From the NCBI GenBank assembly GCA_021162615.1, contig JAGGYH010000130.1:1-60338 (forward strand): 60,338 nucleotides of DNA, in the 5' to 3' direction. The first letter of the stretch is position 1. Every line of letters starts with the position of its first letter. The translations under genes and the position numbers were made by a program. This document shows, in pieces, positions 49,804-58,863 of the stretch. Below the pieces are notes generated by a model. The model did no database searches. It was not told the DNA's origin and saw only the letters and a program-made list of their open reading frames with translations. Origin of the DNA: Candidatus Aminicenantota bacterium. Lineage in GTDB: Bacteria > Acidobacteriota > Aminicenantia > Aminicenantales > Aminicenantaceae.

Positions 49804-51122
49804 AAAAGAAAATTTTTGTTTCTCTGTGTATTCTATTTCTTATGTGGTCCTGCCAGATCGAACAAATACCAAGCCCCCGAATATACACCGGAAATCTCCC
49901 ACAGTCTCAGGTATCCGGACTATCACTTGACGAAAGAATAATCATTGAAGAGGCTTGGGATGAGATCAGAAATGGAAACGGCAGAAGGGCTCTGAGCCAA
50001 ATTTCAAAACTCAGCCCGGAAAATCCTTTTTACTATATAGTTACGGCCTATTCTTATTATTTATTAAACGACTTCCAATCCGCGGAACACTACTTTAAAA
50101 CAGCCATTGAAAAAAATCCGGAAATCACCATCTCTCACCTCGGATTAGCCCAGCTTTACCAAAAAACCATGAGAGACGACCTTGCGTTCCTGGAATACAG
50201 GGAAGTGTTGAAAAAAGAACCCGAAAATACCTGGGCAAAACCCAGATACGAAGAAATCAAAGCAGATAAAACAAAAAATATTCTTCAGACAGCACAGACT
50301 CTTATGAAACAAGGAGATATTTCAGCCGGTGAAAAAACATATCTTAAGGCTCTGTATTATTCCCCTGAATCCATACAAGCTCACACCGCTCTCGCCAATA
50401 TCTATCTGGAACAGAACAAATATGAAAGAGCCATCATTCATTTAAAAATCTTACAGTCTTCCCAACCTGAAAACATACAGTTCCTCAAATCCTATGCGGA
50501 AGCCCTCTTCCAGAATGAAGAGTTTAAAAAAAGCTATGAGGCGTATAAAGAACTAGAAAAACGGGAACCTGAAGACCCGGACATAGAAAAACGTATCGAA
50601 CAGCTTAAAAACAGGCTCGGAATCTTTGAACTGCCCAGCCAATACAGCTCCATTCCTTCCCGGGAGGCCATAACCAGAGAAGACATGGCTGCCATCTTAG
50701 GGATAGAATTCCAGAAGCATCTCCAGGCTCCAAACAAAGAACCGCCTATAATCATTGATATTTCAACCTCTTGGGCTTCAGAGTATATCCTAAAGCTGAC
50801 ATCCATGGACATCCTTGATATCTATCCCAACCATACTTTCAAACCAAAAAAAATCGTCACCAGAGCTCAACTGGCGGAAATCATTTACCGGCTCATCAAC
50901 TACCTCAAACAAAACAGATACACTCTCATCCAGCAAATCCCGCCTCAATCAATAGATCTATCGGATGTCCCTCCGAACAATTTTTATTACAGGCCCATTA
51001 TTATGGCTGTGTCATACGGAGTCCTCAATACATCCATGGGGAGAAACTTCAATCCTGAAGATCCGGTATCAGGTCAAGAAGCTCTCAAAGCAATTAATAT
51101 ACTTCTCTCGCTGATCAAATGA
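49797..51122 (+). CDS. Lipoprotein with TPR repeats and C-terminal SLH-like domain
   Basis: A 441-residue exported lipoprotein: signal ending LMWSC (Cys about 19). A TPR array follows (about 40-275, e.g. [26 protein letters not shown]). The C-terminal module of two S-layer-homology-like motifs (about 300-440) includes [25 protein letters not shown] and [24 protein letters not shown] domains bind cell-wall polymers or outer-membrane-linked glycans; with a lipid anchor it may tether complexes to the peptidoglycan. It starts GTG within the end of hflX, preceded by AAAGGAG. Confidence 0.85.
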   Translation: MVKKKIFVSLCILFLMWSCQIEQIPSPRIYTGNLPQSQVSGLSLDERIIIEEAWDEIRNGNGRRALSQISKLSPENPFYYIVTAYSYYLLNDFQSAEHYFKTAIEKNPEITISHLGLAQLYQKTMRDDLAFLEYREVLKKEPENTWAKPRYEEIKADKTKNILQTAQTLMKQGDISAGEKTYLKALYYSPESIQAHTALANIYLEQNKYERAIIHLKILQSSQPENIQFLKSYAEALFQNEEFKKSYEAYKELEKREPEDPDIEKRIEQLKNRLGIFELPSQYSSIPSREAITREDMAAILGIEFQKHLQAPNKEPPIIIDISTSWASEYILKLTSMDILDIYPNHTFKPKKIVTRAQLAEIIYRLINYLKQNRYTLIQQIPPQSIDLSDVPPNNFYYRPIIMAVSYGVLNTSMGRNFNPEDPVSGQEALKAINILLSLIK

Positions 51123-51150
51123 CCCAGGTTAAATAAAAACATATCTAAAA

Positions 51151-51762
51151 TTGATTGAAAAAGCAAAAAAAAAGCGCAAAGATGCCATCATTACGATCCC
51201 CAATATCATATCCCTATCCCGCCTTATTTTGAGCCCTGTACTCTTATACTTAATTCTATCAAAAAAAACACAGGCGGCCTTCATAACCTTTCTCATTGCT
51301 ATCTCTACTGATTTTTTTGACGGAGCTGCAGCAAGGATGTTCAAGCAGAAATCAAATCTTGGAGCCTTGCTTGATCCTTTGGGAGACAAAGTCTTAATGA
51401 CAACATCCTTTATTGCTCTTTCTCTCCCTTCGATCAGTCATCCGAATTCAATCCCGGTCTGGTTGACAGCAGCCGTTATAGGCCGTGACATATATATCCT
51501 TCTCGGTGCTTGGGCGGCTTTTAAACTTATAGGCCAAAAAAAATTCCCTCCTACTGTAACCGGCAAAGCAAGCACAGCGCTTCAGATGACAACCCCTCTA
51601 TCTGTCCTCTTTCTCAATATGATAAACAAGGAAAGTTATCTCTTGCTGTTCCTCTTTATTCTTACTTTGATAATGACTGTCTTATCCGGAATCCATTACA
51701 CAATCATTGGTTTGAAATGGCTTGACAAGGCCGAATGCCAAAACAGAAAACAAACACATTAA
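51151..51762 (+). CDS. pgsA: CDP-alcohol phosphatidyltransferase, probably phosphatidylglycerophosphate synthase
   Basis: A 203-residue membrane enzyme of phospholipid synthesis. The CDP-alcohol signature D-G-x2-A-R-x8-G-x3-D-x3-D is perfect in FDGAAARMFKQKSNLGALLD followed by PLGD. About five membrane helices, with the N-terminal ITIPNIISLSRLILSPVLLYLI typical of PgsA-like enzymes. Substrate (glycerol-3-phosphate or another alcohol) is inferred. The start is TTG 51151, without a clear ribosome-binding site. It converges with the glycosyltransferase operon over 13 bp. Confidence 0.88.
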   Translation: MIEKAKKKRKDAIITIPNIISLSRLILSPVLLYLILSKKTQAAFITFLIAISTDFFDGAAARMFKQKSNLGALLDPLGDKVLMTTSFIALSLPSISHPNSIPVWLTAAVIGRDIYILLGAWAAFKLIGQKKFPPTVTGKASTALQMTTPLSVLFLNMINKESYLLLFLFILTLIMTVLSGIHYTIIGLKWLDKAECQNRKQTH

Positions 51763-51775
51763 GCTTGACAAAATA

Positions 51776-53224
51776 TCAAGCTCTTCTATCTATAAATCCT
51801 CTGCGGACTGTCTTCCATAGAATTTTTAAATCAAGAAGTAATGACCAGTTTTGAATGTAATAAAAATCATATTCAAGCCGTTTTTCAAAATCAGTATTCT
51901 GCCTTAATCCATGGACCTGAGCCCATCCCGTCATCCCCGATTTGACCTTATGCCTTAACATATATTTAGGCATCTTCTCCCGGAATTTTTCCACAAACAC
52001 TTCTCTCTCGGGCCTGGGTCCTATGAGGCTCATCTCACCCAGCAATACATTTACTATCTGAGGAAGCTCGTCTATACTGAATTTCCTTAAATACCTTCCG
52101 ATTCCGGTTACTCTTGGATCACCTGGCTTACTCATGACCGGACCTGTTTTCCTCTCTGCACCTGAGATCATCGTTCTGAATTTATGCATCATAAATTTCC
52201 TGCCGTCCAGGCCCACTCTTTCCTGATGGAACAGGATAGGGCCTTTTGAATCCAGCCTGATTATAAGAGCTGTGAGGGCCAACAGGGGAGTCAGCAAAAC
52301 CAGCAGAATGAATGATGCTAAGACATCTATCGTTCTTTTCACAAAAAGCATGAATCCTCTCATCGGAGGCTCATCTATACTTATGACAGGAAACCCATCC
52401 AGATCCTCTATCCTGGCTTTTAATGTCAAAAGCTGGAACATGTCCGGTATCAACCTGACATTGACCACATATTTATTGACTATCTTAAGTATTTCGATGA
52501 TTTTCGGATAATTATTCAAATCAAGGGCCACATAGACATCTGAAATATTTTTTCCCTCGATCACATCCGCCAGGTCCCTGATGGGTCCTAAAACCCTGAA
52601 GCCCTCTCCCTCAGGGATGATTTCCCCTTTTTTCATTTCATCATCCAGAAATCCTTTCACCTCAAATCCCAGGTCCTTGTATTTAACCAGTTTCTGGGCA
52701 ATGGCTCTTCCCATCTTTCCAGCACCGACAATCACAACGCTCTGGAGATCCAATCCCCTGGCATACCGCCTTTTCATAAAATAATATATCTGGTTTCTTA
52801 AAAAAGAGAGGACAAATATAACGCTAATAAAATAAATCCCTAAAAAAGCATGGGAAAGCTTGAAGTCGATCTTAAACAAGGGTGCCGGCCCCCCGCTGTA
52901 TGCATTGAGGTAATTCAAGAATCCCATGACAACAATGATGGTAAAAATCGTGTTCAACGTGATAAGGAAAAAATCTTCGATTCCGGTCCTTTTCAGGCGT
53001 GTCCTGTAAAACCCCTGAAAGAAAAACAGGGACATATGAATAACAAGAAAAACGGGAAAGATAAACACATACGATTTTATGGATGGAATGCCTTTTTCGG
53101 GATTTACAGGAATGATATATCCGTAAAAACGGAACCCATAAGAATAAAAATAAGATATCAATATCCCGATAATATCACTGAGGATATAAAGACTGATGAG
53201 TTTGGTCCTATACTTCTTTATCAT
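51776..53224 (-). CDS. Polyprenyl-phosphate glycosyl-1-phosphate transferase (WbaP/WcaJ-like)
   Basis: Initiating enzyme of exopolysaccharide synthesis, transferring sugar-1-phosphate to undecaprenyl phosphate. The 482-residue protein has four N-terminal membrane helices (about 10-150), a Rossmann-like CoA-binding-type domain (about 160-285, VVIVGAGKMGRAIAQKLVKY), and a C-terminal bacterial sugar transferase domain. That domain contains KRTIDVLASFILLVLLTPLL, FRTM, RKFSIDELPQIVNVLLGEMSLIGPRPE and KSGMTGWAQVHGL; the DE pair is catalytic. It is the last gene of the operon and overlaps the preceding GT4 gene by 4 bp. Confidence 0.93.
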   Translation of the reverse strand: MIKKYRTKLISLYILSDIIGILISYFYSYGFRFYGYIIPVNPEKGIPSIKSYVFIFPVFLVIHMSLFFFQGFYRTRLKRTGIEDFFLITLNTIFTIIVVMGFLNYLNAYSGGPAPLFKIDFKLSHAFLGIYFISVIFVLSFLRNQIYYFMKRRYARGLDLQSVVIVGAGKMGRAIAQKLVKYKDLGFEVKGFLDDEMKKGEIIPEGEGFRVLGPIRDLADVIEGKNISDVYVALDLNNYPKIIEILKIVNKYVVNVRLIPDMFQLLTLKARIEDLDGFPVISIDEPPMRGFMLFVKRTIDVLASFILLVLLTPLLALTALIIRLDSKGPILFHQERVGLDGRKFMMHKFRTMISGAERKTGPVMSKPGDPRVTGIGRYLRKFSIDELPQIVNVLLGEMSLIGPRPEREVFVEKFREKMPKYMLRHKVKSGMTGWAQVHGLRQNTDFEKRLEYDFYYIQNWSLLLDLKILWKTVRRGFIDRRA

Positions 53225-54333
53225 TTTCTATCTTGAAATTCATTCCATTTCTCTTTGATAAAAGAAAAAATCCTTTCTTTGAATTTTTCCCTTGAGTATC
53301 TCAAGGCATTCTTTCTTATTTCAGTTTTATTAAATGGTAACTTCTTAGACTTGTCAAGAGCACTTATGAGGCTGTTTGCACTTAATTTTCTAAAAAACAA
53401 ACCGCTTGATCCGGATATGACTGTTTCTGCAGCCCCACCGCGGCCAAAAGCTATAACAGGAACACCGCATGCCTGGGATTCCAGTGAATTGATTCCGAAA
53501 TCCTCTTCCCCCGGCATAATGAGGGCCCGGGCTCCTTGATACACTTTGAGAAGGTCCTCTGAATGGAGAGAACCAAGAAATATCACATTCCTCTTTGCCT
53601 CTTTTTTCAGCCTTTTAAAGTCCGGCCCGGTCCCAACAATTTTCAGCGTATCTCCTGTTCTGTTAAACGCTTCTATGGCGAGGTCAATTCTTTTATATGG
53701 AACAAGAGCGGAAACAATAAGATAATAATGATCCGCCTGTTTTCCCGGCCTGAAAAAATGAACATCGACCGGGGGATTGATCACATCCGCTGTTCTTCGA
53801 TAATACGTGTGTATTCTATCAGCTACAGTTTTTGAGTTAGCAATGAAGTGATCAACTCTCCGGGAAGATGATTCATCCCAGACTCTCAGCCAATGGATCA
53901 CAGGAGGAATCAAAATTCTTGAAATAATATTCAATCTCTGTCTAGAGAAATAAGAAAAATACTGGTTCCATGCATATCTCATGGGAGAATGAATATAACT
54001 GATATGCAGAGAACCAGGCCTGGGGATGACTCCTTTAGCGACACAGTGAGAACTCGAAAGAACCAGATCATAATCTTGAAGGTTAAAAAGCTCTGCTGCA
54101 AGTGGAAACAGAGGGAGATAAGACCTGTACCTCTTCTTTTTAAAAGGCATTCCCTGGATAAAACTCGTGATGATTTTTTTCGCTTCGATGTTCTTTATCT
54201 GGCTTCCAGAAAAATGAAAAAGAGTAAAAATGGGAGCCTCAGGAAACAATTCTGATAAAACTTCCAGGACCTTTTCCCCCCCTCTTCTCCCGGTAAGCCA
54301 ATCATGAATTAAAGCGACTTTGATGTTATCCAT
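53221..54333 (-). CDS. Family 4 glycosyltransferase
   Basis: A 370-residue retaining GT-B enzyme. N-terminal IHDWLTGRRGGEKVLEVLSELF (donor domain loop) and C-terminal PGEEDFGINSLESQACGVPVIAFGRGGAAETVI, the EX7E nucleotide-sugar motif. Close in pattern to mannosyl/glucosyltransferases of exopolysaccharide clusters. Linker segment VSALVPYKRIDLAIEAF is typical. Donor and acceptor cannot be predicted. It is separated from the upstream GT gene by 61 bp, the widest gap in the operon, and overlaps the sugar-phosphate transferase gene by 4 bp. Confidence 0.9.
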   Translation of the reverse strand: MDNIKVALIHDWLTGRRGGEKVLEVLSELFPEAPIFTLFHFSGSQIKNIEAKKIITSFIQGMPFKKKRYRSYLPLFPLAAELFNLQDYDLVLSSSHCVAKGVIPRPGSLHISYIHSPMRYAWNQYFSYFSRQRLNIISRILIPPVIHWLRVWDESSSRRVDHFIANSKTVADRIHTYYRRTADVINPPVDVHFFRPGKQADHYYLIVSALVPYKRIDLAIEAFNRTGDTLKIVGTGPDFKRLKKEAKRNVIFLGSLHSEDLLKVYQGARALIMPGEEDFGINSLESQACGVPVIAFGRGGAAETVISGSSGLFFRKLSANSLISALDKSKKLPFNKTEIRKNALRYSREKFKERIFSFIKEKWNEFQDRK

Positions 54334-54394
54334 TGAAATTGATTATAAGTAGGGTCCATAAGATTGTCAACGAATCTGATGCCCTCATTAGGCT

Positions 54395-55525
54395 TCAGCG
54401 TTTTTCCATTTCCCGGAATAATTCTACATAAAGATTTTGAATCTTATTGACCATTATTGAGATTGAGTACCTCTCTTTGAGACTCCTGCACAAATCAGAA
54501 CCGAATTTTTGTGCAAGAGGCCTGTTGTTCAAGAGCTTTAAGGCGGCGCCCGCCAGTTCATCCGGTTTATCCGGGGGGACAAGCATACCGGTCCTATCGT
54601 TCTCTATCATCTCTTTTATTCCATCCACATCTGTCGCTATGACAGGTCTTTCAAGTGCCGCGGCCTCCAGCAATACATACGGAAGCCCCTCCCACAAAGA
54701 AGGAAGGACAAAGATATCGAACCCAGACATGAGCTCAGCCGCATCTTCTCTTTCTCCAAGAAAAAAAACGATATCAGCTGTCCCCAGCTTTTTATTCAGC
54801 CTCTCTAATTTTTCCTGAAGCGGCCCCCCTCCTACCACAAAAATTTTCACTCCCGGACAATGCTTTTTTATTTTTACGCCTGCTGAAAGCAGAAGAGGTA
54901 TGTTTTTCTGCCGGTGAAGCCTGGCTATGGTCCCTATCACGGGGTCCTTCCTGATCTCATCACCAGCGCTCTCTTTCATTCCTGTGCGTTTGAATGTTGA
55001 AAAATCAATCCCGTTTTCTATGAGTTTTATTTTTTCACTGGATGCCAGCCTTAATTTTTTGCCTTTTTCCCTGTCTGCGCGGGAAACAAATATGACCGCA
55101 TGGGTAAACCTTGAAAAAAATCTTTCCAACCATATATATGCATACTTAAGAAAAATATTCCTGTAGTAGAGATAATGGACTCCATGCAGAGTATGAATAA
55201 CAGCTAAATCTCTGTGTTTTCGTGCAGCCCATCTCCCGTAAAAACCCGCTACCCCTCCGTGAGTGTGTATGATGTCAAATCCGTGTTTTATCAGCAGCGC
55301 CTCAATGGCTCTTACGGGCTCCCTCCTGAAGCACTTGCTCATTGATACCGGAAAATGGGGGATATTACTTCTTTTTACTTCATCCACCAGATGCCCTTCG
55401 GGGTTGGAACAAACAGAAATCTCAAACCTGTCTTTATCCAGATTTTCAGCCAGGCTGAGGAGGTTTTTCTGGCCTCCTCCAAGAAATGTTTTGTCTATGA
55501 CTTCCAGGACTTTAATTTTTCTCAT
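54395..55525 (-). CDS. Family 4 glycosyltransferase
   Basis: A 376-residue GT-B enzyme. The N-terminal glycine loop is LGGGQKNLLSLAENLDKDRFEISV, and the acceptor part has IHTHGGVAGFYGRWAARK. The C-terminal donor site has GTIARLHRQKNIPLLLSAG and PSLWEGLPYVLLEAAALERPVIATDVDGIKEMI with the EX7E motif. Similar to lipopolysaccharide or capsule galactosyl/N-acetylglucosaminyltransferases. It starts in the last codon of the GT2 gene (ATGA overlap). Specific sugar unknown. Confidence 0.9.
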   Translation of the reverse strand: MRKIKVLEVIDKTFLGGGQKNLLSLAENLDKDRFEISVCSNPEGHLVDEVKRSNIPHFPVSMSKCFRREPVRAIEALLIKHGFDIIHTHGGVAGFYGRWAARKHRDLAVIHTLHGVHYLYYRNIFLKYAYIWLERFFSRFTHAVIFVSRADREKGKKLRLASSEKIKLIENGIDFSTFKRTGMKESAGDEIRKDPVIGTIARLHRQKNIPLLLSAGVKIKKHCPGVKIFVVGGGPLQEKLERLNKKLGTADIVFFLGEREDAAELMSGFDIFVLPSLWEGLPYVLLEAAALERPVIATDVDGIKEMIENDRTGMLVPPDKPDELAGAALKLLNNRPLAQKFGSDLCRSLKERYSISIMVNKIQNLYVELFREMEKR

Positions 55526-56439
55526 CCCTGTTTTCCCAATAACCCGAAAAATCTGATTCTGTCTTTCAGGACACTGCTCTTTTTAAAAAAACCCAGCAGA
55601 AGAACAAAAACAAATTCGATACTCAGAAAGACTTTTAGAAGAAAAAGAGAAAAAGGGCTGCAGTGTTTTTTATAAAAATAAAGCTGACTCTTTCTGTAAT
55701 GAAACCGGCTGTTCAGCTTGCTCTGCCTTGTGCTCGCTCCCCCTGTATGGAATACCCTGGCCTCAGGCAAATAGACCAGCTTCCATCCTTTTTCTCTAAT
55801 TCTCATACAGAGGTCTATGTCCTCGAAATACAGAAAGAATTGTTCATCGAACATCCCTGTTCTCTCAAGAATATCCTTTCGGGTCAAAAAACATGCGGCA
55901 CTCAACCATTCGACATATCTTTTTTCCCTGTTCTTTCTAAGCCTGTTACTGTATATTCGGTTCAAAAATGTTTTTTTGGCTGCCTCAGAAAAAAAATTGA
56001 CCTTCCCCCCGAATGACACTTGATAATCATTTTTCCCTGTAAGTAAAGCCGGCCCAACTCCTCCTCTATCAGGATGCTTCTGCATCTCTTCTATCATTTT
56101 TTTTATAGAATTCGGATACACCAATGTATCTGTGTTAATAATGAGCACATAAAGTCCCCTGCTGGCTTTTAAACCCTGATTGTTCGCTCTTGAAAACCCC
56201 GCATTCTCATGGTTGCGCAGCAGACGGATAGAGGGATATTTTTTTTGTAAAATATCCACACTTCCGTCAGTCGAATGGTTATCGATCACAATAATCTCGC
56301 TTTTTATGCCTTCCAAATTTTTCTTTATTGAATCAAGGCAGTCTTCAATACAGCCCTTCCCGTTGCGGTTAACCAGTATGACTGACAAAACCACTTCATT
56401 CTTTTGGGGAGAATAATCCCTATGCCGACTACTTTCCAT
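55522..56439 (-). CDS. Family 2 glycosyltransferase, rhamnosyltransferase-like
   Basis: An inverting GT-A enzyme. The frame opens at 56478, but ATG 56439 (about 305 aa) follows a GAGGTG ribosome-binding site inside the upstream gene and begins close to the usual VVLSVILVNRNGKGCIEDCLDSI core. Donor-site Asp residues appear in VIDNHSTDGS and IINTDTLVYP. The later WLSAACFLTRKDILERTGMFDEQFFLYFEDIDLCMRIREKGWK segment is typical of dTDP-rhamnosyltransferase-type GT2 proteins. One C-terminal hydrophobic helix may anchor it to the membrane. Confidence 0.9.
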   Translation of the reverse strand: MESSRHRDYSPQKNEVVLSVILVNRNGKGCIEDCLDSIKKNLEGIKSEIIVIDNHSTDGSVDILQKKYPSIRLLRNHENAGFSRANNQGLKASRGLYVLIINTDTLVYPNSIKKMIEEMQKHPDRGGVGPALLTGKNDYQVSFGGKVNFFSEAAKKTFLNRIYSNRLRKNREKRYVEWLSAACFLTRKDILERTGMFDEQFFLYFEDIDLCMRIREKGWKLVYLPEARVFHTGGASTRQSKLNSRFHYRKSQLYFYKKHCSPFSLFLLKVFLSIEFVFVLLLGFFKKSSVLKDRIRFFGLLGKQG

Positions 56440-57553
56440 GCAGCACCTCATCCATAGCCGCACTGAATTCTCCGGCAACCCGGCCCCACGAAAAATACGA
56501 TCTCTTCTTCTTGAAGGCGCGCATAAGGGTATCCATCCTGTCCTGATCTTTCAGCGCCCTCTTTAAATGATATTGGATCTCCTCCTCATCCGGATTCTCA
56601 GCCATAAGAGAAAACTCTGAGTAAACCTCTGCCAAGGCGCCTTTCTTCAGTAAAACAGGGACCGTGCCGCAGGAGAGAGCTTCAAGAGGCGGAAGCCCGA
56701 AACCTTCATACTCAGAAAGGTAAGCAAAAACATCCAAAGAAGAGAAATAGAGCGGAAGTTCGGACTCTTGAATGCTTTCTTCCCAGAGAATCCATTCCTC
56801 ATTTAAGATCCGTCTCATATTTTGAGGGGGATAGGTCAGGTCTTTTCCCACTATGTAGAGCATTATTTCAGGGAATTCTGTCCTTAAATGCCTCACAGCC
56901 TCTACCAAGTGAGGAACATTCCTCCTATTAAAAATCGAACCCAGAAATCCTATGACCTTACGGCCTTTTATCCCTTTTTTCTCTTTCCATCTCGAAACCT
57001 CTGTTTCTGCAGCCGGCATGAAATTCTCTCCCGCTCCCAGATAAAGAACCTTGATTTTACCGGGAGATACAGAGTAGTGTCTTATTATCTCCTGTTTGGA
57101 CACTTCAGATAAGGTTAAAATCAAGGAGGCCTTACGAAGACTCCTTTTTACAAAATACTTCCTTTTCAATACCTCTTTTTTTGGAAACCACTCCGGATGC
57201 GATGCGAACGACACATCATGCTCAAAAACAATTGACTTTGTTCTGACGAAAAAAGGAAGAGTGTAATTCGGGGCTATGAGAAGCTCCGGGTGACACTCTT
57301 TGACCCCCCTAAAAAAAGAACCGTTCTGCCATCTGAAATACCCTTTATCCTCAGGGAGCACATACTGCTTTATATTCCTGCATTTCGAATAATCTTTGAC
57401 TTCCTGGCGGGAAAAAACATGAAATTCATATCTGCCTTGCTCTCTGCACAAGGAAAGCAATATATTGTGTATGACCCGTCCTACACCGGTCAGTTCTTTA
57501 GTGACTTCATAACAATCGACCGCTATTCTCAATCTCTTTTTCGCACCTCCCAC
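56429..57553 (-). CDS. Family 4 glycosyltransferase
   Basis: A 374-residue GT-B enzyme. N-terminal IAVDCYEVTKELTGVGRVIHNILLSL, and C-terminal PLYFSSLDVFAYLSEYEGFGLPPLEALSCGTVPVLLKKGALAEVY with the EGFGLP and EX7E donor-site motifs. Related in pattern to its operon neighbour at 57562-58701, suggesting an old duplication. It starts 8 bp after that gene and overlaps the GT2 gene by 11 bp. Confidence 0.9.
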   Translation of the reverse strand: MGGAKKRLRIAVDCYEVTKELTGVGRVIHNILLSLCREQGRYEFHVFSRQEVKDYSKCRNIKQYVLPEDKGYFRWQNGSFFRGVKECHPELLIAPNYTLPFFVRTKSIVFEHDVSFASHPEWFPKKEVLKRKYFVKRSLRKASLILTLSEVSKQEIIRHYSVSPGKIKVLYLGAGENFMPAAETEVSRWKEKKGIKGRKVIGFLGSIFNRRNVPHLVEAVRHLRTEFPEIMLYIVGKDLTYPPQNMRRILNEEWILWEESIQESELPLYFSSLDVFAYLSEYEGFGLPPLEALSCGTVPVLLKKGALAEVYSEFSLMAENPDEEEIQYHLKRALKDQDRMDTLMRAFKKKRSYFSWGRVAGEFSAAMDEVLHGK

Positions 57554-57561
57554 TCTTTCTT

Positions 57562-58701
57562 TTATTCCCCTCTATATACGACGCTACGGTAAAAATCCAA
57601 GGTGCTTTCCGCTGTTTTTCCCCATTCGAATTCCTTTGCCCTTTTTCTGCCTGACTCAATATATTTCCTTCTGAGGTCCCCGTCGCCAAGCAGCTCTAAA
57701 ATCCTGAAGGCTATTTCTTCCGGCTTTTCAGGATCGAAATAGAGAGCCGCATTTCCTGCGATTTCAGGCAGGGCTGTCCTCTCAGACGCAGCAATCGGCA
57801 TCCCGCTGGCCATGGCTTCGAGAAGGGGAAGCCCGAAACCTTCACACAAAGAAGGAAATACGAAAAGTGTACCGGCCCTGTACAGACGTTTGAGGTCCCG
57901 TGAAGAAAGATAATCCAGGATTTTTACCCGGGCATGCAGCCTGTTTTTATCTATGTTCTTTTTCAATAAAGGATAGGCACTTCCCCTTCTGCCCGCAATG
58001 ACAAGGGATACATCCGGCTCCTTACTATGAACGATGCGAAAGGCTTTCACAAGATTTAATAGATTCTTTCTTGGTTCCATGGCCCCAACAAACACGATAC
58101 TTCTTGAAGGCAGAGAATGAGACGCACGAAAATTCTTTATCTCCTCCAAAGAGATATCCGAACTGAATTCCTGGTCCACTCCGTGATAAATCACCTTAAC
58201 TTTTTCCTCATCTATCTGAAATCTTTCCAGGAGTTGTTTTTTAATGAAATGTGAGACCGCTATGACTCCATGTGACAACTGAAGGGACCGGTGGATATTT
58301 TTCAAAAAAAACTTCCTGGCTTCCCTGTTTGCCATATAAGGGAAATCCATAAAAAAAAGGTCATGGACGGTTACGATGGCTTTGCCATTTGTGGGACAAA
58401 TCAAAGGAGTCGGAGAGTGAGTAAGGTCAAGCCTTGTCTTAAAAAAGGCATCTATAGTTGGCCATCCCAACCTGTACCATGCAAAATTCAACAGCTTCAC
58501 CGGCCAATGAAAATCACGAAAATGCATTTTATTGAAAATAGGAATTTTAGAAGGCGAAAATCTTTGCTTTAAGGAAGATGAGAAAAGATAATAATCATTT
58601 TCCATATCTCTATCGGACAGAGAAAATATCAAGTTTTTGATGTATGTGCCAACCCCAGTTTCAAATCTAAGAAAAGGCCTCAAATCTATACCTATCTTCA
58701 T
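57562..58701 (-). CDS. Family 4 glycosyltransferase (mannosyltransferase-like)
   Basis: The 379-residue first gene of the polysaccharide operon. N-terminal MKIGIDLRPFLRFETGVGTYIKNLIFSL is the standard GT4 start. The donor site has PRKNLLNLVKAF, FPSLCEGFGLPLLEAMASGMPIAASERTALPEIAG (EX7E), and a middle HDLFFMDFPYMANREARKFF. This matches the common mannosyltransferase-type GT4 group. Predicted transcription start is 2 nt before the ATG, and no Shine-Dalgarno site exists, so leaderless translation is likely. Confidence 0.9.
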   Translation of the reverse strand: MKIGIDLRPFLRFETGVGTYIKNLIFSLSDRDMENDYYLFSSSLKQRFSPSKIPIFNKMHFRDFHWPVKLLNFAWYRLGWPTIDAFFKTRLDLTHSPTPLICPTNGKAIVTVHDLFFMDFPYMANREARKFFLKNIHRSLQLSHGVIAVSHFIKKQLLERFQIDEEKVKVIYHGVDQEFSSDISLEEIKNFRASHSLPSRSIVFVGAMEPRKNLLNLVKAFRIVHSKEPDVSLVIAGRRGSAYPLLKKNIDKNRLHARVKILDYLSSRDLKRLYRAGTLFVFPSLCEGFGLPLLEAMASGMPIAASERTALPEIAGNAALYFDPEKPEEIAFRILELLGDGDLRRKYIESGRKRAKEFEWGKTAESTLDFYRSVVYRGE

Positions 58702-58709
58702 TTTGGCTA

Positions 58710-58738
58710 AATGTAGTCTCTCACGCCCTAAATGTCAA
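58710..58738 (-). promoter_or_regulatory. Promoter of the glycosyltransferase operon
   Basis: On the minus strand, TTGACA (58733-58738), 17-bp spacer, TACATT (58710-58715). The -10 box ends 8 bp before the ATG; predicted leader about 2 nt. Confidence 0.65.
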
Positions 58739-58815
58739 GCTGGCCGGAACCGGAAAAAGACTTTTCATCAAGGAGGTTTTCATCTCCCTTGGATAAGGAA
58801 GCCATCCTGCTTGTC

Positions 58816-58844
58816 TTGCTTCTTTAATAAAGGGGTGCTATTAT
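58816..58844 (+). promoter_or_regulatory. Promoter of the M20 peptidase gene
   Basis: TTGCTT (58816-58821), 17-bp spacer, extended -10 TGCTATTAT (TATTAT 58839-58844). Predicted start near 58851 leaves about 13 nt of leader without a Shine-Dalgarno site. Confidence 0.5.
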
Positions 58845-58863
58845 TTGGAGCATTAGAAAAAAC

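Noticed and set aside
51121-51132. CCAGGTTAA just after the stop of the TPR/SLH lipoprotein gene, like a repeat end
   Set aside because: Only 9 bases match, and the TTATTCA part of the terminus is absent.
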